Positions 17,993 through 27,603 of a DNA stretch of 64,000 bases are shown in pieces. Each line of letters starts with the position of its first letter. Position 1 is the first letter of the stretch. The notes under the pieces were generated by a model. The model did not search any database. It was given only the letters and a program-made list of their open reading frames with translations, and was not told where the DNA came from. Both the position numbers and the translations under genes were made by a program. Source of the DNA: Coprobacter tertius (GTDB taxonomy: Bacteria; Bacteroidota; Bacteroidia; Bacteroidales; Coprobacteraceae); assembly GCF_024330105.1 (NCBI RefSeq), contig NZ_JANDHW010000011.1:32703-96702 (forward strand). The letters are read 5' to 3'.

Positions 17993-18000
17993 TATTTTTG
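17993..18000 (+). promoter_or_regulatory. -7 box of the metal-efflux operon
   Basis: TATTTTTG fits TAnnTTTG and lies 20 bp before the start at 18021. The -33 element is not evident, which would suit an activator-dependent promoter. Confidence 0.5.
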
Positions 18001-18020
18001 CTTCAAAATTATAAACGAGG

Positions 18021-19283
18021 ATGAAGCTACTGATTATTATTATATCTTTTATATATTCATGTGTATCGTTATTTGCTCAAGAGCCGGTTTTGAAACTTAC
18101 CTTGCATGATGCAGAACAAATTTTCCTAAAACGTAACCTTTCGTTAATAGCCTCAAAATACGATATCGATTTGGCAGAAGCACAAGTTACTCAGGCACGT
18201 CTTTTTGAAAATCCGGTAATATCATTAGAACAAAATGTGTATAACCGGTTGAACGGGAAATATTTTGATATCGGGAAAGAAGGGGAGGCCGCCGTAGAAA
18301 TAGAGCAAGTGATTAATCTTGCCGGGCAGCGTAATAAGCGTGTACGACTGGAAAAAATCAATCGGGAAATAGCCTGTTATCAGTTTGAAGAAGTATTACG
18401 AACTCTTAGAAGCGAATTGAATAAAACCTTTGTAGAAATTGTTTTTGCATCACGTTCTTTAGGTATATATGATAGGGAGGTAAACTCTCTCGAGAATTTG
18501 TTGCAAGCTTTCGAGCTGCATCAAGATAAAGGGAATATTTCACTGATGGAAAGATCGAGATTAGAGTCCTTATTATTGTCTTTGCGGAAAGAAAAAAGTG
18601 AATTGGAAAACCATATTATCGAGCTGCGGTGCGAGTTTAATTTGCTTTTGAATATGCCTGCAGACCAGCATATCGAACTTTTACTGGATGACGAAGTTTT
18701 GCATGGTCTTTATTTGTCTTTTCTTTCGTTCAAAGACATGGAGGGGTTGCTTGTTTCCCGTCCAGATCTTAAAATGGCCCGATCAGGAATGGAAGCTGCG
18801 AAGGCAAATCTGAAATTACAACGGTCCTTGGCTGCTCCGGAGTGCTCTTTGAAAGGGATGTATGATCGGGCCGGGAATTTTATAAATAATTATTTTGCAG
18901 TAGGAGTCAGTCTTTCTATTCCGATATTTAATCGTAATCAGGGCAATATAAAGTCGGCGAAAACCGAAATTTGTAAGACCGGCAGGGAGGAAGAGCTTGC
19001 AGTAGAAAAAGCGCAAATGGAACTTTATTCGGCTTATGAGCGATTACAGAAAAATATAGATTTATACCGGACGACCAATGGGAAACTGGAACATAATTTC
19101 GATAAGCTTATGGATGGCGCAGCTTTAAATTATCAAAGACGGAATATAAGTCTGTTGGAGTTTATCGATTATTATCAGAGTTATAAAGAGGCCTGCTTAC
19201 AATTATTCGAATTAAAGAAAAATGTGTTCCTTGCGATGGAAGATTTGAATATGATCGTGGGACAAACCGTATTTAACTATTAA
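18021..19283 (+). CDS. TolC-family outer-membrane protein of a metal RND efflux system
   Basis: This 420-aa protein has a signal peptide (MKLLIIIISFIYSCVSLFAQ) and two outer-membrane efflux protein repeats with long helices (SLIASKYDIDLAEAQVTQAR; SIPIFNRNQGNIKSAKTEIC). It is the CzcC/CusC-type channel that carries the exported ion through the outer membrane. It lacks a lipobox Cys. It is the first gene of a five-gene operon with its adaptor 4 bp downstream. Confidence 0.92.
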   Translation: MKLLIIIISFIYSCVSLFAQEPVLKLTLHDAEQIFLKRNLSLIASKYDIDLAEAQVTQARLFENPVISLEQNVYNRLNGKYFDIGKEGEAAVEIEQVINLAGQRNKRVRLEKINREIACYQFEEVLRTLRSELNKTFVEIVFASRSLGIYDREVNSLENLLQAFELHQDKGNISLMERSRLESLLLSLRKEKSELENHIIELRCEFNLLLNMPADQHIELLLDDEVLHGLYLSFLSFKDMEGLLVSRPDLKMARSGMEAAKANLKLQRSLAAPECSLKGMYDRAGNFINNYFAVGVSLSIPIFNRNQGNIKSAKTEICKTGREEELAVEKAQMELYSAYERLQKNIDLYRTTNGKLEHNFDKLMDGAALNYQRRNISLLEFIDYYQSYKEACLQLFELKKNVFLAMEDLNMIVGQTVFNY

Positions 19284-19287
19284 TCAT

Positions 19288-20379
19288 ATGAATCGTATAT
19301 TATTGATTATTTGTTTTGCTGCTTTTTTTCTCAATGCTTGTAATAAGCCGTCGGAAATGGCTTTAGTTCCTTCAAAAGATTTTTTGCTGACTGATAGTTT
19401 AAAGAAAATCGTATCGGTTGATACGGTGCAGTTTCATGAGGCTACCGATGAGTTGACTTTAAACGGCAGGGTAACTTTTGACCAAGAACGAGTGGCGCGG
19501 GTATATCCGATATTTGGAGGTACCGTAACAGATGTGTTTACCGAGATCGGAGATCATGTACGTAAAGGTGATATCCTGGCTGTAATTAGAAGTGGAGAAG
19601 TGGCTGATTATGAGAAGCAACTTCAAGAAGCCGAGCAGCAAATCATCGTTTCACGGCGTAATTTGCAGGCAGAACAAGACTTGGCTGTTTCGGGTATGGT
19701 TTCTGATCGGGATATTTTGCAAGCCCGGCAAGAATTGAGTAACGCTGAAGCTGAAAAAAAGAGAATCGATGAAATATTTTCTATTTATCATTTAGACGGA
19801 CAGTCGCATTATCAGGTGAAAGCACCGGTATCGGGATTTGTTGTCGATAAGAATATCAACAAAGAAATGCAGATACGTTCCGACCAGAACGATCAGATGT
19901 TTACGATCTCGGGTTTAGAGAATGTATGGGTGATAGCCGATGTTTACGAAAGTGATATCAGTAAAGTTTATGAGGGAGCTCCAGTACGTATTACGGCTTT
20001 GTCTTATCCTGGGAAAGAGTTTATAGGAAAGATCGATAAAGTGTACAATATGCTGAATGAAGAAAGCAAAACGATGAATGTGCGTGTAAAACTTTCTAAT
20101 AAAGATTATTTGTTAAAGCCGGGGATGTTTACCAATGTATATGTAACAACTAAAGCGGATGAAAAGAATTTGCCTCGTATCGATTCGCATTCGTTGGTAT
20201 TCGATGGAGGTAAAAATTATGTTGTGATGGTAGATAAAGATGAGAGACTGAGAATAAAAGAGGTGGAAGTTTATAGGCAACTTAGTAAAGTGTGTTATCT
20301 CGCGTCGGGGTTATCTGAGGGAGACAGGGTGTTGAATAAAAATGTGTTGTTGGTTTATAATGCTTTAAATGCAGATTAA
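19288..20379 (+). CDS. czcB: Efflux RND transporter periplasmic adaptor (CzcB-like)
   Basis: This 363-aa lipoprotein (signal ending LNAC, Cys at about residue 18) is a membrane-fusion protein. It has a barrel-sandwich domain (VYPIFGGTVTDVFTEIGDHV), a helical hairpin (residues about 110-165), a lipoyl half (YQVKAPVSGFVVDKNINKEM) and a beta-barrel domain (VWVIADVYESDISKVYEGAP). It links the CzcA-like pump to the TolC-like channel. I see no His- or Met-rich metal-binding extension. It lies between the two partner genes with gaps of 4 and 15 bp. Confidence 0.93.
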   Translation: MNRILLIICFAAFFLNACNKPSEMALVPSKDFLLTDSLKKIVSVDTVQFHEATDELTLNGRVTFDQERVARVYPIFGGTVTDVFTEIGDHVRKGDILAVIRSGEVADYEKQLQEAEQQIIVSRRNLQAEQDLAVSGMVSDRDILQARQELSNAEAEKKRIDEIFSIYHLDGQSHYQVKAPVSGFVVDKNINKEMQIRSDQNDQMFTISGLENVWVIADVYESDISKVYEGAPVRITALSYPGKEFIGKIDKVYNMLNEESKTMNVRVKLSNKDYLLKPGMFTNVYVTTKADEKNLPRIDSHSLVFDGGKNYVVMVDKDERLRIKEVEVYRQLSKVCYLASGLSEGDRVLNKNVLLVYNALNAD

Positions 20380-20394
20380 TCGGAGGAAAGTACG

Positions 20395-23300
20395 ATGCAC
20401 AAGTTTATTGATAATATTGTCGCTTTTTCGCTTAAAAATAAATTTTTTGTTTTTTTCTGTACGATTATTGCTGTTATTGCCGGTGCCGTATCTTTTAAAC
20501 ATACTCCTATCGATGCGTTCCCCGATGTGACCAATACCAAAGTTACTATTATAACTCAGTGGCCGGGAAGAAGTGCCGAAGAGGTCGAAAAATTTATAAC
20601 CATACCTATCGAGATTGCGATGAATCCGGTACAAAAGAAAACTGATATTCGTTCTACTACGCTTTTTGGCCTTTCGGTTATTAATGTCGTGTTTGATGAT
20701 CATGTAGATGATTTTACGGCCCGTCAGCAGGTTTACAATTTGCTTAACGATGCTGATTTGCCCGAAGGGGTGACTCCTGAGGTGCAACCGTTATATGGGC
20801 CTACAGGGGAAATATACCGATACACATTGCATAGTAAGAAGCGAGATGTACGGGAGTTGAAGACTTTGCAGGATTGGGTTATAGAGCGTAATTTACGGTC
20901 GGTATCGGGTGTAGCCGATATTGTTAGTTTTGGTGGAGAAGTGAAAACTTTTGAAGTGAGTGTAGATCCTAATCGTCTGATTAATTATGGAATTACACCT
21001 TTGGAATTGTATAATGCGATTGCCAAAAGTAATATTAATGTCGGAGGAGATGTCATAACAAAAAGTTCTCAGGCGTATGTTGTCAGGGGTATAGGGCTTA
21101 TCAATGATTTAGAGGAACTGAAAAATATCGTTGTGAAAAATATCGATGGTACGCCTGTTTTGGTACGACATTTGGCTGATGTACACGAGTCATGCTTACC
21201 ACGTTTGGGGCAGGTAGGCCGGATGAATGAAAATGATGTGGTAGAGGGTATTGTTATCATGCGTAAGGGAGAGAACCCTAAAGATGTAATCGATGCTTTA
21301 AAAGCGAAAATAGCCGATATAAATAAAAATGTTCTTCCTTCTGATGTGCAGATTGTTCCTTTTTACGATCGGGAAAATTTGGTAAACCTGGCAGTGAATA
21401 CGGTTTCCCATAACCTAATCGAAGGCATATTGCTGGTGACGTTTATCGTACTTATTTTTATGGCCGATTGGCGTACGACCATCGTTGTTGCAGTTGTGAT
21501 TCCGCTTGCGTTATTGTTCGCTTTTATCTGTTTGCGGTTTATGGGTATGTCGGCCAATCTTTTGTCGATGGGTGCGATTGATTTTGGTATTATTATCGAT
21601 GGAGCCGTCGTAATGGTTGAAGGGGTATTTGTTGCGCTCGATAAAAAAGCAAAAGAGGTGGGGATGCCGATGTTTAACCGCATGTCGAAAATGGGTCTTA
21701 TTCGCCATACGGCTAAAGATAAAGCGAAAGCTGTTTTCTTTTCGAAACTGATTATTATAACGGCTTTAATTCCCATCTTTTCTTTTCAGAAAGTCGAAGG
21801 GAAAATGTTTTCACCTTTAGCCTATACGTTGGGTTTTGCATTACTCGGTGCATTATTGTTTACGCTGACTCTTGTTCCGGTTATGTCATCGATGCTGCTA
21901 AAAAAAAATGTACGGGAAAGGAATAACTTCTTTGTTCGTTTTGTAAATGAAAATGCCTTTTTATTTTTCAATAAATGTTGTTTGCATCGTAAATTTACGA
22001 TCGGTCTTGCAAGTATCGTATGTGTTACAGGGCTTTGGATGTTTTCGTTGTTGGGAACCGAATTTTTGCCACAGCTTAACGAGGGGTCCATCTATATTCG
22101 TGCCACTTTGCCGCAAAGTATTTCGTTGAATGAATCGGTTGAACTTGCTAATCGGATGAGAAGCGAATTAGCCGCATATCCTGAAGTAAAGCAGGTTCTT
22201 TCTCAAACCGGTCGACCGAATGACGGGACCGATGCTACCGGTTTTTATAATATCGAGTTCCATGTAGATACTTATTCCGAAAAGGAGTGGAAGAGTAAAC
22301 TAACGAAATTGCAATTGATACAAAAAATGCAAGGTGATCTTTCGATATATCCAGGGATCGATTTTAATTTTTCCCAACCTATAACCGATAATGTCGAGGA
22401 AGCAGCATCAGGGGTAAAAGGTTCGATAGCAGTAAAGGTATTTGGCAAGGATTTGTATCGGTCTGAAAAGATTGCGGTGGAAATAGAAAAAATATTGGGT
22501 ACGGTGAATGGAATAGAGGATTTGGGTGTAATTCGCAATATCGGGCAACCTGAATTGCGTGTCGAACTGAATGAAAAGAAGTTGGCTCGTTATGGAGTGG
22601 CAAAAGAAGACGTGCAGTCGATTATAGAAATGGCTATTGGCGGTAAATCGGCTTCACTGCTTTATGAGGATGAACGGAAATTTAATATTATGGTGCGTTA
22701 TAAGCCTGAATTCCGCCAGAATGAAGAACAAATAGGGAAAATATTGGTACCTGCAATGAATGGGAAAATGATCCCTATAAAAGAACTTGCCGATATTAAG
22801 ACGATTACCGGGCCTTTGCTTATCTTCCGGGATAATCATATGCGTTTCTGTGCCGTAAAATTTTCTGTACGGGGAAGAGATATGGGTACGGCTGTTGCCG
22901 AGGCTCAGAAAAAAGTAAATGCATCGGTGCATATACCTGATGGGTATACGCTGAAATGGACCGGTGATTTTGAAAATCAGCAGCGGGCCACAAAACGCCT
23001 GGCTCAGGTAGTACCTATCAGTATTGCAATTATTTTTATCATATTATTTGTGTTGTTTTCTAATGCGAGAGATGCCGGGCTGGTATTGTTGAATGTGCCT
23101 TTTGCGGCAGTCGGGGGAATAATCGCATTGCTTATAACGCAGTTTAATTTTTCTATTTCGGCAGGTATCGGGTTTATAGCTTTATTCGGTATTTGCATTC
23201 AGAATGGGGTGATTATGATTTCTGATATTAAACATAATATACAATCCCGTTTATCTTTATCGGATGCGGTAAAATGCAGTATGCGGTCACGTATTCGACC

Positions 23301-23520
23301 GGTAATTATGACGGCGGCTATGGCTGCGATCGGTTTATTACCGGCAGCCATGAGCCACGGGATCGGTTCCGAATCACAACGCCCGTTAGCCATCGTAATT
23401 ATCGGAGGGCTGATCGGTGCAACTTTTTTTGCCTTGTTTATATTTCCGCTTATTGTAGAATCGGTTTACGATAAAATGCTGTATGATAAAGAGGGAAATC
23501 TTAAACAAAGGAAATTATAA
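20395..23520 (+). CDS. czcA: CzcA-type heavy-metal RND efflux pump
   Basis: This 1041-aa proton-driven pump of the HME-RND family has the N-terminus KFFVFFCTIIAVIAGAVSFK then TPIDAFPDVTNTKVTI, two large periplasmic loops, and twelve membrane helices. Helix 4 carries MGAIDFGIIIDGAVVMVEG. This DFGxxxDG(A)V signature is typical of Czc/Cnr/Ncc pumps for divalent Co, Zn, Cd or Ni. The monovalent-copper/silver pump CusA instead has an A-I-G-A-M-V-D signature. So I predict divalent cation export rather than copper. It is co-transcribed with its adaptor, its channel and a two-component system. Confidence 0.93.
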   Translation: MHKFIDNIVAFSLKNKFFVFFCTIIAVIAGAVSFKHTPIDAFPDVTNTKVTIITQWPGRSAEEVEKFITIPIEIAMNPVQKKTDIRSTTLFGLSVINVVFDDHVDDFTARQQVYNLLNDADLPEGVTPEVQPLYGPTGEIYRYTLHSKKRDVRELKTLQDWVIERNLRSVSGVADIVSFGGEVKTFEVSVDPNRLINYGITPLELYNAIAKSNINVGGDVITKSSQAYVVRGIGLINDLEELKNIVVKNIDGTPVLVRHLADVHESCLPRLGQVGRMNENDVVEGIVIMRKGENPKDVIDALKAKIADINKNVLPSDVQIVPFYDRENLVNLAVNTVSHNLIEGILLVTFIVLIFMADWRTTIVVAVVIPLALLFAFICLRFMGMSANLLSMGAIDFGIIIDGAVVMVEGVFVALDKKAKEVGMPMFNRMSKMGLIRHTAKDKAKAVFFSKLIIITALIPIFSFQKVEGKMFSPLAYTLGFALLGALLFTLTLVPVMSSMLLKKNVRERNNFFVRFVNENAFLFFNKCCLHRKFTIGLASIVCVTGLWMFSLLGTEFLPQLNEGSIYIRATLPQSISLNESVELANRMRSELAAYPEVKQVLSQTGRPNDGTDATGFYNIEFHVDTYSEKEWKSKLTKLQLIQKMQGDLSIYPGIDFNFSQPITDNVEEAASGVKGSIAVKVFGKDLYRSEKIAVEIEKILGTVNGIEDLGVIRNIGQPELRVELNEKKLARYGVAKEDVQSIIEMAIGGKSASLLYEDERKFNIMVRYKPEFRQNEEQIGKILVPAMNGKMIPIKELADIKTITGPLLIFRDNHMRFCAVKFSVRGRDMGTAVAEAQKKVNASVHIPDGYTLKWTGDFENQQRATKRLAQVVPISIAIIFIILFVLFSNARDAGLVLLNVPFAAVGGIIALLITQFNFSISAGIGFIALFGICIQNGVIMISDIKHNIQSRLSLSDAVKCSMRSRIRPVIMTAAMAAIGLLPAAMSHGIGSESQRPLAIVIIGGLIGATFFALFIFPLIVESVYDKMLYDKEGNLKQRKL

Positions 23521-23593
23521 AGGTAAACTCGTATATTTGTAGAATGTTATAGTATTGCGTAAATTAATATGACACGCTGGAGGGGATCAGGAG

Positions 23594-24271
23594 ATGGCGA
23601 AAATATTATTGGCAGAAGATGAAATAAATATTGCTTCGTTTATCGAACGGGGTTTACAGGAATTCGGGCACGAGGTTACCGTGGTGTACGATGGGGATTC
23701 GTGCTGGGATCTTTTGCAAAATGAAACGTTCGATTTGCTGGTATTGGATATAATTATGCCCGGTATGAATGGTCTCGATTTGTGCCTGCAATACCGACAG
23801 AAAGAAGGATTTCTTATCCCTGTAATAATTCTTACAGCATTGGGTACCACCGATGACATCGTGAGAGGGTTGGATGCCGGAGCGGATGATTATTTGGTGA
23901 AACCATTTAGTTTTCAAGAACTCGAAGCTCGTATAAAGGCTTTGTTGCGTCGGGGCAAAGAGTCTTCTTCTTTACAGCTTATATGTGATGATCTTATTTT
24001 GGATTGTAGTCTTAGGCGGGCACAGAGAGGAGATCGTATTATCGATCTTACTGTTAAGGAATATCGGCTTTTAGAATATTTTATGACACATCAGGGTATA
24101 GTGTTGTCCAGATTGTCTTTGTTGAAAGATGTTTGGGATAAGAATTTCGATCCGAATACCAATGTTGTAGATGTATATGTGAATTATTTGAGAAACAAGA
24201 TCGATAAAGATTTCGACCGAAAGCTAATACACACGGTCGTGGGTACGGGATATATTATGGGAGTGCAGTAA
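23594..24271 (+). CDS. OmpR/PhoB-family response regulator
   Basis: This 225-aa protein has a receiver domain with acidic pocket (LAEDEINI), phospho-acceptor Asp in DLLVLDIIMPGMNG, conserved Thr (ILTALGTTDDIV) and Lys (DYLVKPFSFQEL). The C-terminal winged-helix DNA-binding domain ends in VVDVYVNYLRNKIDKDFDRK and IHTVVGTGYIM. It probably activates the upstream RND operon in response to metal. It lies 73 bp after czcA and 16 bp before the kinase gene. Confidence 0.95.
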   Translation: MAKILLAEDEINIASFIERGLQEFGHEVTVVYDGDSCWDLLQNETFDLLVLDIIMPGMNGLDLCLQYRQKEGFLIPVIILTALGTTDDIVRGLDAGADDYLVKPFSFQELEARIKALLRRGKESSSLQLICDDLILDCSLRRAQRGDRIIDLTVKEYRLLEYFMTHQGIVLSRLSLLKDVWDKNFDPNTNVVDVYVNYLRNKIDKDFDRKLIHTVVGTGYIMGVQ

Positions 24272-24287
24272 ACAGATAAGAAAGAAA

Positions 24288-25619
24288 ATGAAAATAGGCT
24301 CTAAAATCGCATTGTTTTACACAATAATTACAGTAGGAGCTATCGCTGCGGTTGTTCTTGTATTTTATTTTTTTACTTCGCGTTATATCAACAATTTGTA
24401 TGATTCGTATCTTGCTGAAAAGGCGTACCTTACCGCTCAAAAACATTGGGAAAAAGACGAGGTAGATGAATTGAGTTATTACGAAATACAACAAAAATAT
24501 AACGAACTTTTACCTCAGGCTCGGGAGATATTGTTGAATAAAGATAGTATCCCGGCTGTTACCGATACCCTGAATAAATATCTCGATAGAGACCAGCAGA
24601 TTCGTCTTTTCAAAAATAATCCAGTTTCGTTCGTTTATGGAAAACTTCGAGGATCGGCGCTTTATTATCCTGATAACGAGGGGAATTTTGTTGTATTGGT
24701 AATGGCCAATAATAATTATGGATACGAGATTCAAAAACATATATTATTGCTTACGGTTTTACTTTTGTTGGTCAGTTGTGGTTTTATTTATCTTATTGGA
24801 AGGCTTTATTCGAACCGTATTTTGCAGCCGCTGCAACATCTATTAAAAGACCTTGGGCATATTCGCGGAAATAATCTTAGTATCAGGCTGAAGACCTTGG
24901 GCAACAAGGATGAACTCGATGAACTTATACGTACTCTGAATGATATGCTCGACAGAATCAATATTGCGTTTCAGGCAGAAAAATCATTTATCAGCAATGC
25001 ATCGCATGAATTGAATAATCCGCTTACCGCAATACAAGGCGAATGTGAAATAAGCCTTATGAAAGAACGTTCTGCAGCCGAATATATAGAGGCATTGCAA
25101 CGGATTGCGACAGAGAGCAAGCGTATAAGTCGCCTTATAAAACACTTGTTGTTTCTTTCGAGGCAGGATGATGAAATTTTACAAAATACCGAGGAACGAA
25201 TAGCTCTTTTAACCTTTTTGAGAGGATTATGTTTGCAGTATTCACGGGTAGAATTTAAACCTGATAAAGATACCGAAGATATATATATTATCGGAGATTC
25301 TCATCTTTTAGGTGTTGCTTTCTGTAATTTGATCGAAAACGCTCGTAAATATTCGAGGGATACGGTTGTGGTAAGTATGGCGAGGAGTGATGTCGGAACC
25401 GTCGTTGAAATCGAAGATCGTGGAATCGGTATTCCCGAGAAAGAGATCAGCCATGTTTTCCATTCATTTTACCGGGCAAGTAATACTCGTGAATATGCCG
25501 GACACGGAATCGGATTGAGCCTCTCGATGAAAATATTATCGGTTTACGGGGGAAAAATAAAAATCGAATCTCGGGTTAATGCATACACTAAAGTGATTGT
25601 AACGTTTAATCGGAAATAA
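24288..25619 (+). CDS. Sensor histidine kinase of the metal-efflux system
   Basis: This 443-aa kinase has an N-terminal membrane helix (about residues 9-30), a periplasmic sensor of about 130 aa, a second helix (about 150-172), and HAMP (SNRILQPLQHLLKDLGHIRG). A HisKA domain with phospho-acceptor His follows in ISNASHELNNPLTAIQGECE, and the ATPase domain shows NLIENARKYS, EDRGIGIPEKEI and GHGIGLSLSMKIL. The motif after the His is HELNNP rather than the common HELRTP. It is the CusS/CzcS-type partner of the response regulator immediately upstream. The sensed ion cannot be read from the sequence. Confidence 0.94.
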   Translation: MKIGSKIALFYTIITVGAIAAVVLVFYFFTSRYINNLYDSYLAEKAYLTAQKHWEKDEVDELSYYEIQQKYNELLPQAREILLNKDSIPAVTDTLNKYLDRDQQIRLFKNNPVSFVYGKLRGSALYYPDNEGNFVVLVMANNNYGYEIQKHILLLTVLLLLVSCGFIYLIGRLYSNRILQPLQHLLKDLGHIRGNNLSIRLKTLGNKDELDELIRTLNDMLDRINIAFQAEKSFISNASHELNNPLTAIQGECEISLMKERSAAEYIEALQRIATESKRISRLIKHLLFLSRQDDEILQNTEERIALLTFLRGLCLQYSRVEFKPDKDTEDIYIIGDSHLLGVAFCNLIENARKYSRDTVVVSMARSDVGTVVEIEDRGIGIPEKEISHVFHSFYRASNTREYAGHGIGLSLSMKILSVYGGKIKIESRVNAYTKVIVTFNRK

Positions 25620-25754
25620 TTTATATTTAAGATAAAATCCTTCGATTATGGTTTGTGGATTAAGAATTTATGTTGTAAAGTATTATTAATAATCAAAAAA
25701 TAATCATAATATTTATATCTGTATCGCTCTTTAATAATATAAAAAAAGGCCGTA

Positions 25755-25786
25755 ATTTGTAATCTACGGGATTATTATGTATATTT
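25755..25786 (+). promoter_or_regulatory. Promoter of rimP-nusA-infB
   Basis: TTTG (25755-25758), then exactly 20 bp, then TATATTTG (25779-25786). Both elements match the Bacteroidota consensus perfectly. Transcription should start near 25793, leaving a leader of about 80 nt. Confidence 0.8.
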
Positions 25787-25808
25787 GCATGCGAAAAGGG
25801 AGAAGTAG

Positions 25809-25829
25809 GAGGGGACAATTTGTCCCCTC
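25809..25829 (+). promoter_or_regulatory. Leader hairpin of the rimP-nusA-infB operon
   Basis: A perfect 10-bp stem (GAGGGGACAA / TTGTCCCCTC) around a single T, followed by GTTTTGTTCC. It sits in the untranslated leader just after the predicted start of transcription. The short U-rich stretch makes it a candidate attenuator. Confidence 0.6.
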
Positions 25830-25874
25830 GTTTTGTTCCTTACCTTATGTATTGTTAAGAAGTAACAAGATAAG

Positions 25875-26342
25875 ATGATAGAAAAAGATGAAATAAGCCG
25901 GTTGGCGACAGAATCTCTTGCCGATACCGATTGTTTTTTGGTAGATGTACAGGTGAAGCCGGGAAATATCATAACGGTTGAAATAGATAATAAAGACGGT
26001 GTGGATATCGATCGTTGCGTTAGCGTACATCGGTTTATCGAATCGCATCTCGACCGGGATATAGAAGATTACGAATTGGAAGTAGGTTCGGCCGGTATAA
26101 CTTCTCCTTTTAAGGTATTGGAGCAATATCGTAAAAATATCGGAAATGAAGTAGAAGTGCTTACTTGTACCGGAGTAAAGCTTTCGGGGATTCTGAAGGA
26201 CGCTACCGATGATAAATTTATTGTGACTGTGACCAAGAAGGTGAAAACAGAAACGAGTAAACGAAAGGTAGAGGTTGAGGAAGACCTTGTATTCGGTTAC
26301 AATGAAGTAAAATATACAAAATATTTAATCAGATTCAAATAA
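25875..26342 (+). CDS. rimP: Ribosome maturation factor RimP
   Basis: This 155-aa protein has the RimP N-terminal alpha/beta domain (VDVQVKPGNIITVEIDNKDG, then DYELEVGSAGITSPFKVLEQ) and the C-terminal Sm-like barrel (GNEVEVLTCTGVKLSGILKD). It acts in the late assembly of the 30S ribosomal subunit. The gene order rimP-nusA-infB is conserved in most bacteria and confirms the call. nusA follows after 4 bp. Confidence 0.95.
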   Translation: MIEKDEISRLATESLADTDCFLVDVQVKPGNIITVEIDNKDGVDIDRCVSVHRFIESHLDRDIEDYELEVGSAGITSPFKVLEQYRKNIGNEVEVLTCTGVKLSGILKDATDDKFIVTVTKKVKTETSKRKVEVEEDLVFGYNEVKYTKYLIRFK

Positions 26343-26346
26343 AAAT

Positions 26347-27603
26347 ATGGCCAAAAAAGAGGAAGCAATCAGCATGGTTGATACATTCTCAGAATTTAAA
26401 GAACTGAAGAATATCGACAGAACGACGATGATCAGCGTGCTGGAAGAGTCGTTTCGTAATGTTTTGTCTAAAATGTTCGGAACCGACGAGAATTTCGACG
26501 TTATTGTCAATCCCGATAAAGGCGATTTCGAAATATGGCGGAATCGGGAAGTGGTAGCCGACGGAGAAGTTACCGATCCCAATCTGCAAATATCTTTGTC
26601 GGAAGCAAAAAAAATCGATGAAGATTATGAGATCGGAGAAGAAGTGACCGATGAAGTGTTTTTTGAAAAATTCGGTCGTCGGGCGATTCTTAATTTGCGT
26701 CAGACATTGGCCTCGAAAATATTGGAATTGCAGAAAGACAGCATTTATAATAAATATAAAGATCGTATCGGGCAGATTGTGAGCGCCGAGGTATATCAGA
26801 TATGGAAAAAAGAAATGTTGTTGCTCGATGACGAGGGAAATGAGTTGTTACTACCGAAAACCGAACAGATACCTACCGATTTTTACCGTAAAGGGGAAAC
26901 CGTGCGGGCTGTGGTGGCTCGAGTAGATAATAAAAATAATAATCCTAAAATTATTATTTCCCGTACCTCTCCCGTCTTTTTGCAAAGATTGTTCGAACTT
27001 GAGGTTCCTGAAATTCATGACGGACTTATTATGATTCGCAAAATTGCCCGTATCCCGGGAGAAAGGGCAAAAGTTGCCGTAGAATCATACGATGACCGTA
27101 TCGATCCGGTGGGAGCTTGTGTAGGTGTGAAAGGTTCTCGTATTCATGGTATCGTGAGAGAATTGCGCAATGAAAATATCGATGTTATCAATTATACCGG
27201 TAACATACAGCTCTTTATACAAAGAGCTTTAAGCCCGGCTAAAATTTCATCGATACGTCTGAACGAAGAAGAACGCAAAGCTGAAGTATTCTTAAAACCC
27301 GAAGAAGTATCCTTGGCTATCGGTAAAGGAGGCCTTAATATTAAATTGGCTTGTATGCTTACCGAATATACTATTGATGTGTATCGGGATATCGACGAAG
27401 CGGAAGAAGAAGATATCTATCTCGACGAATTTAAGGATGAAATAGATACTTGGGTTATCGAAGCTCTGAAAGCGATTGGCTGTGCTACGGCAAAGAGTGT
27501 GCTTGCGACTCCGAGAGAAGTGTTGATAGAGAAGGCAGACCTCGAGGAGAATACGGTAGACGAAGTGATAAATATTTTAAAAGCTGAATTCGAAGAAGAA
27601 TAA
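26347..27603 (+). CDS. nusA: Transcription termination/antitermination factor NusA
   Basis: This 418-aa protein has the NusA N-terminal RNA polymerase-binding domain (MVDTFSEFKELKNIDRTTMI), S1 domain (GQIVSAEVYQIWKKEMLLLD), and two KH domains (DPVGACVGVKGSRIHGIVRE; EVSLAIGKGGLNIKLACMLT). A short C-terminal helical part follows (residues about 350-418). The acidic AR repeats of E. coli NusA are not present in full, which is normal for Bacteroidota. It controls pausing, termination and antitermination, and may act on its own operon leader. Confidence 0.97.
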   Translation: MAKKEEAISMVDTFSEFKELKNIDRTTMISVLEESFRNVLSKMFGTDENFDVIVNPDKGDFEIWRNREVVADGEVTDPNLQISLSEAKKIDEDYEIGEEVTDEVFFEKFGRRAILNLRQTLASKILELQKDSIYNKYKDRIGQIVSAEVYQIWKKEMLLLDDEGNELLLPKTEQIPTDFYRKGETVRAVVARVDNKNNNPKIIISRTSPVFLQRLFELEVPEIHDGLIMIRKIARIPGERAKVAVESYDDRIDPVGACVGVKGSRIHGIVRELRNENIDVINYTGNIQLFIQRALSPAKISSIRLNEEERKAEVFLKPEEVSLAIGKGGLNIKLACMLTEYTIDVYRDIDEAEEEDIYLDEFKDEIDTWVIEALKAIGCATAKSVLATPREVLIEKADLEENTVDEVINILKAEFEEE

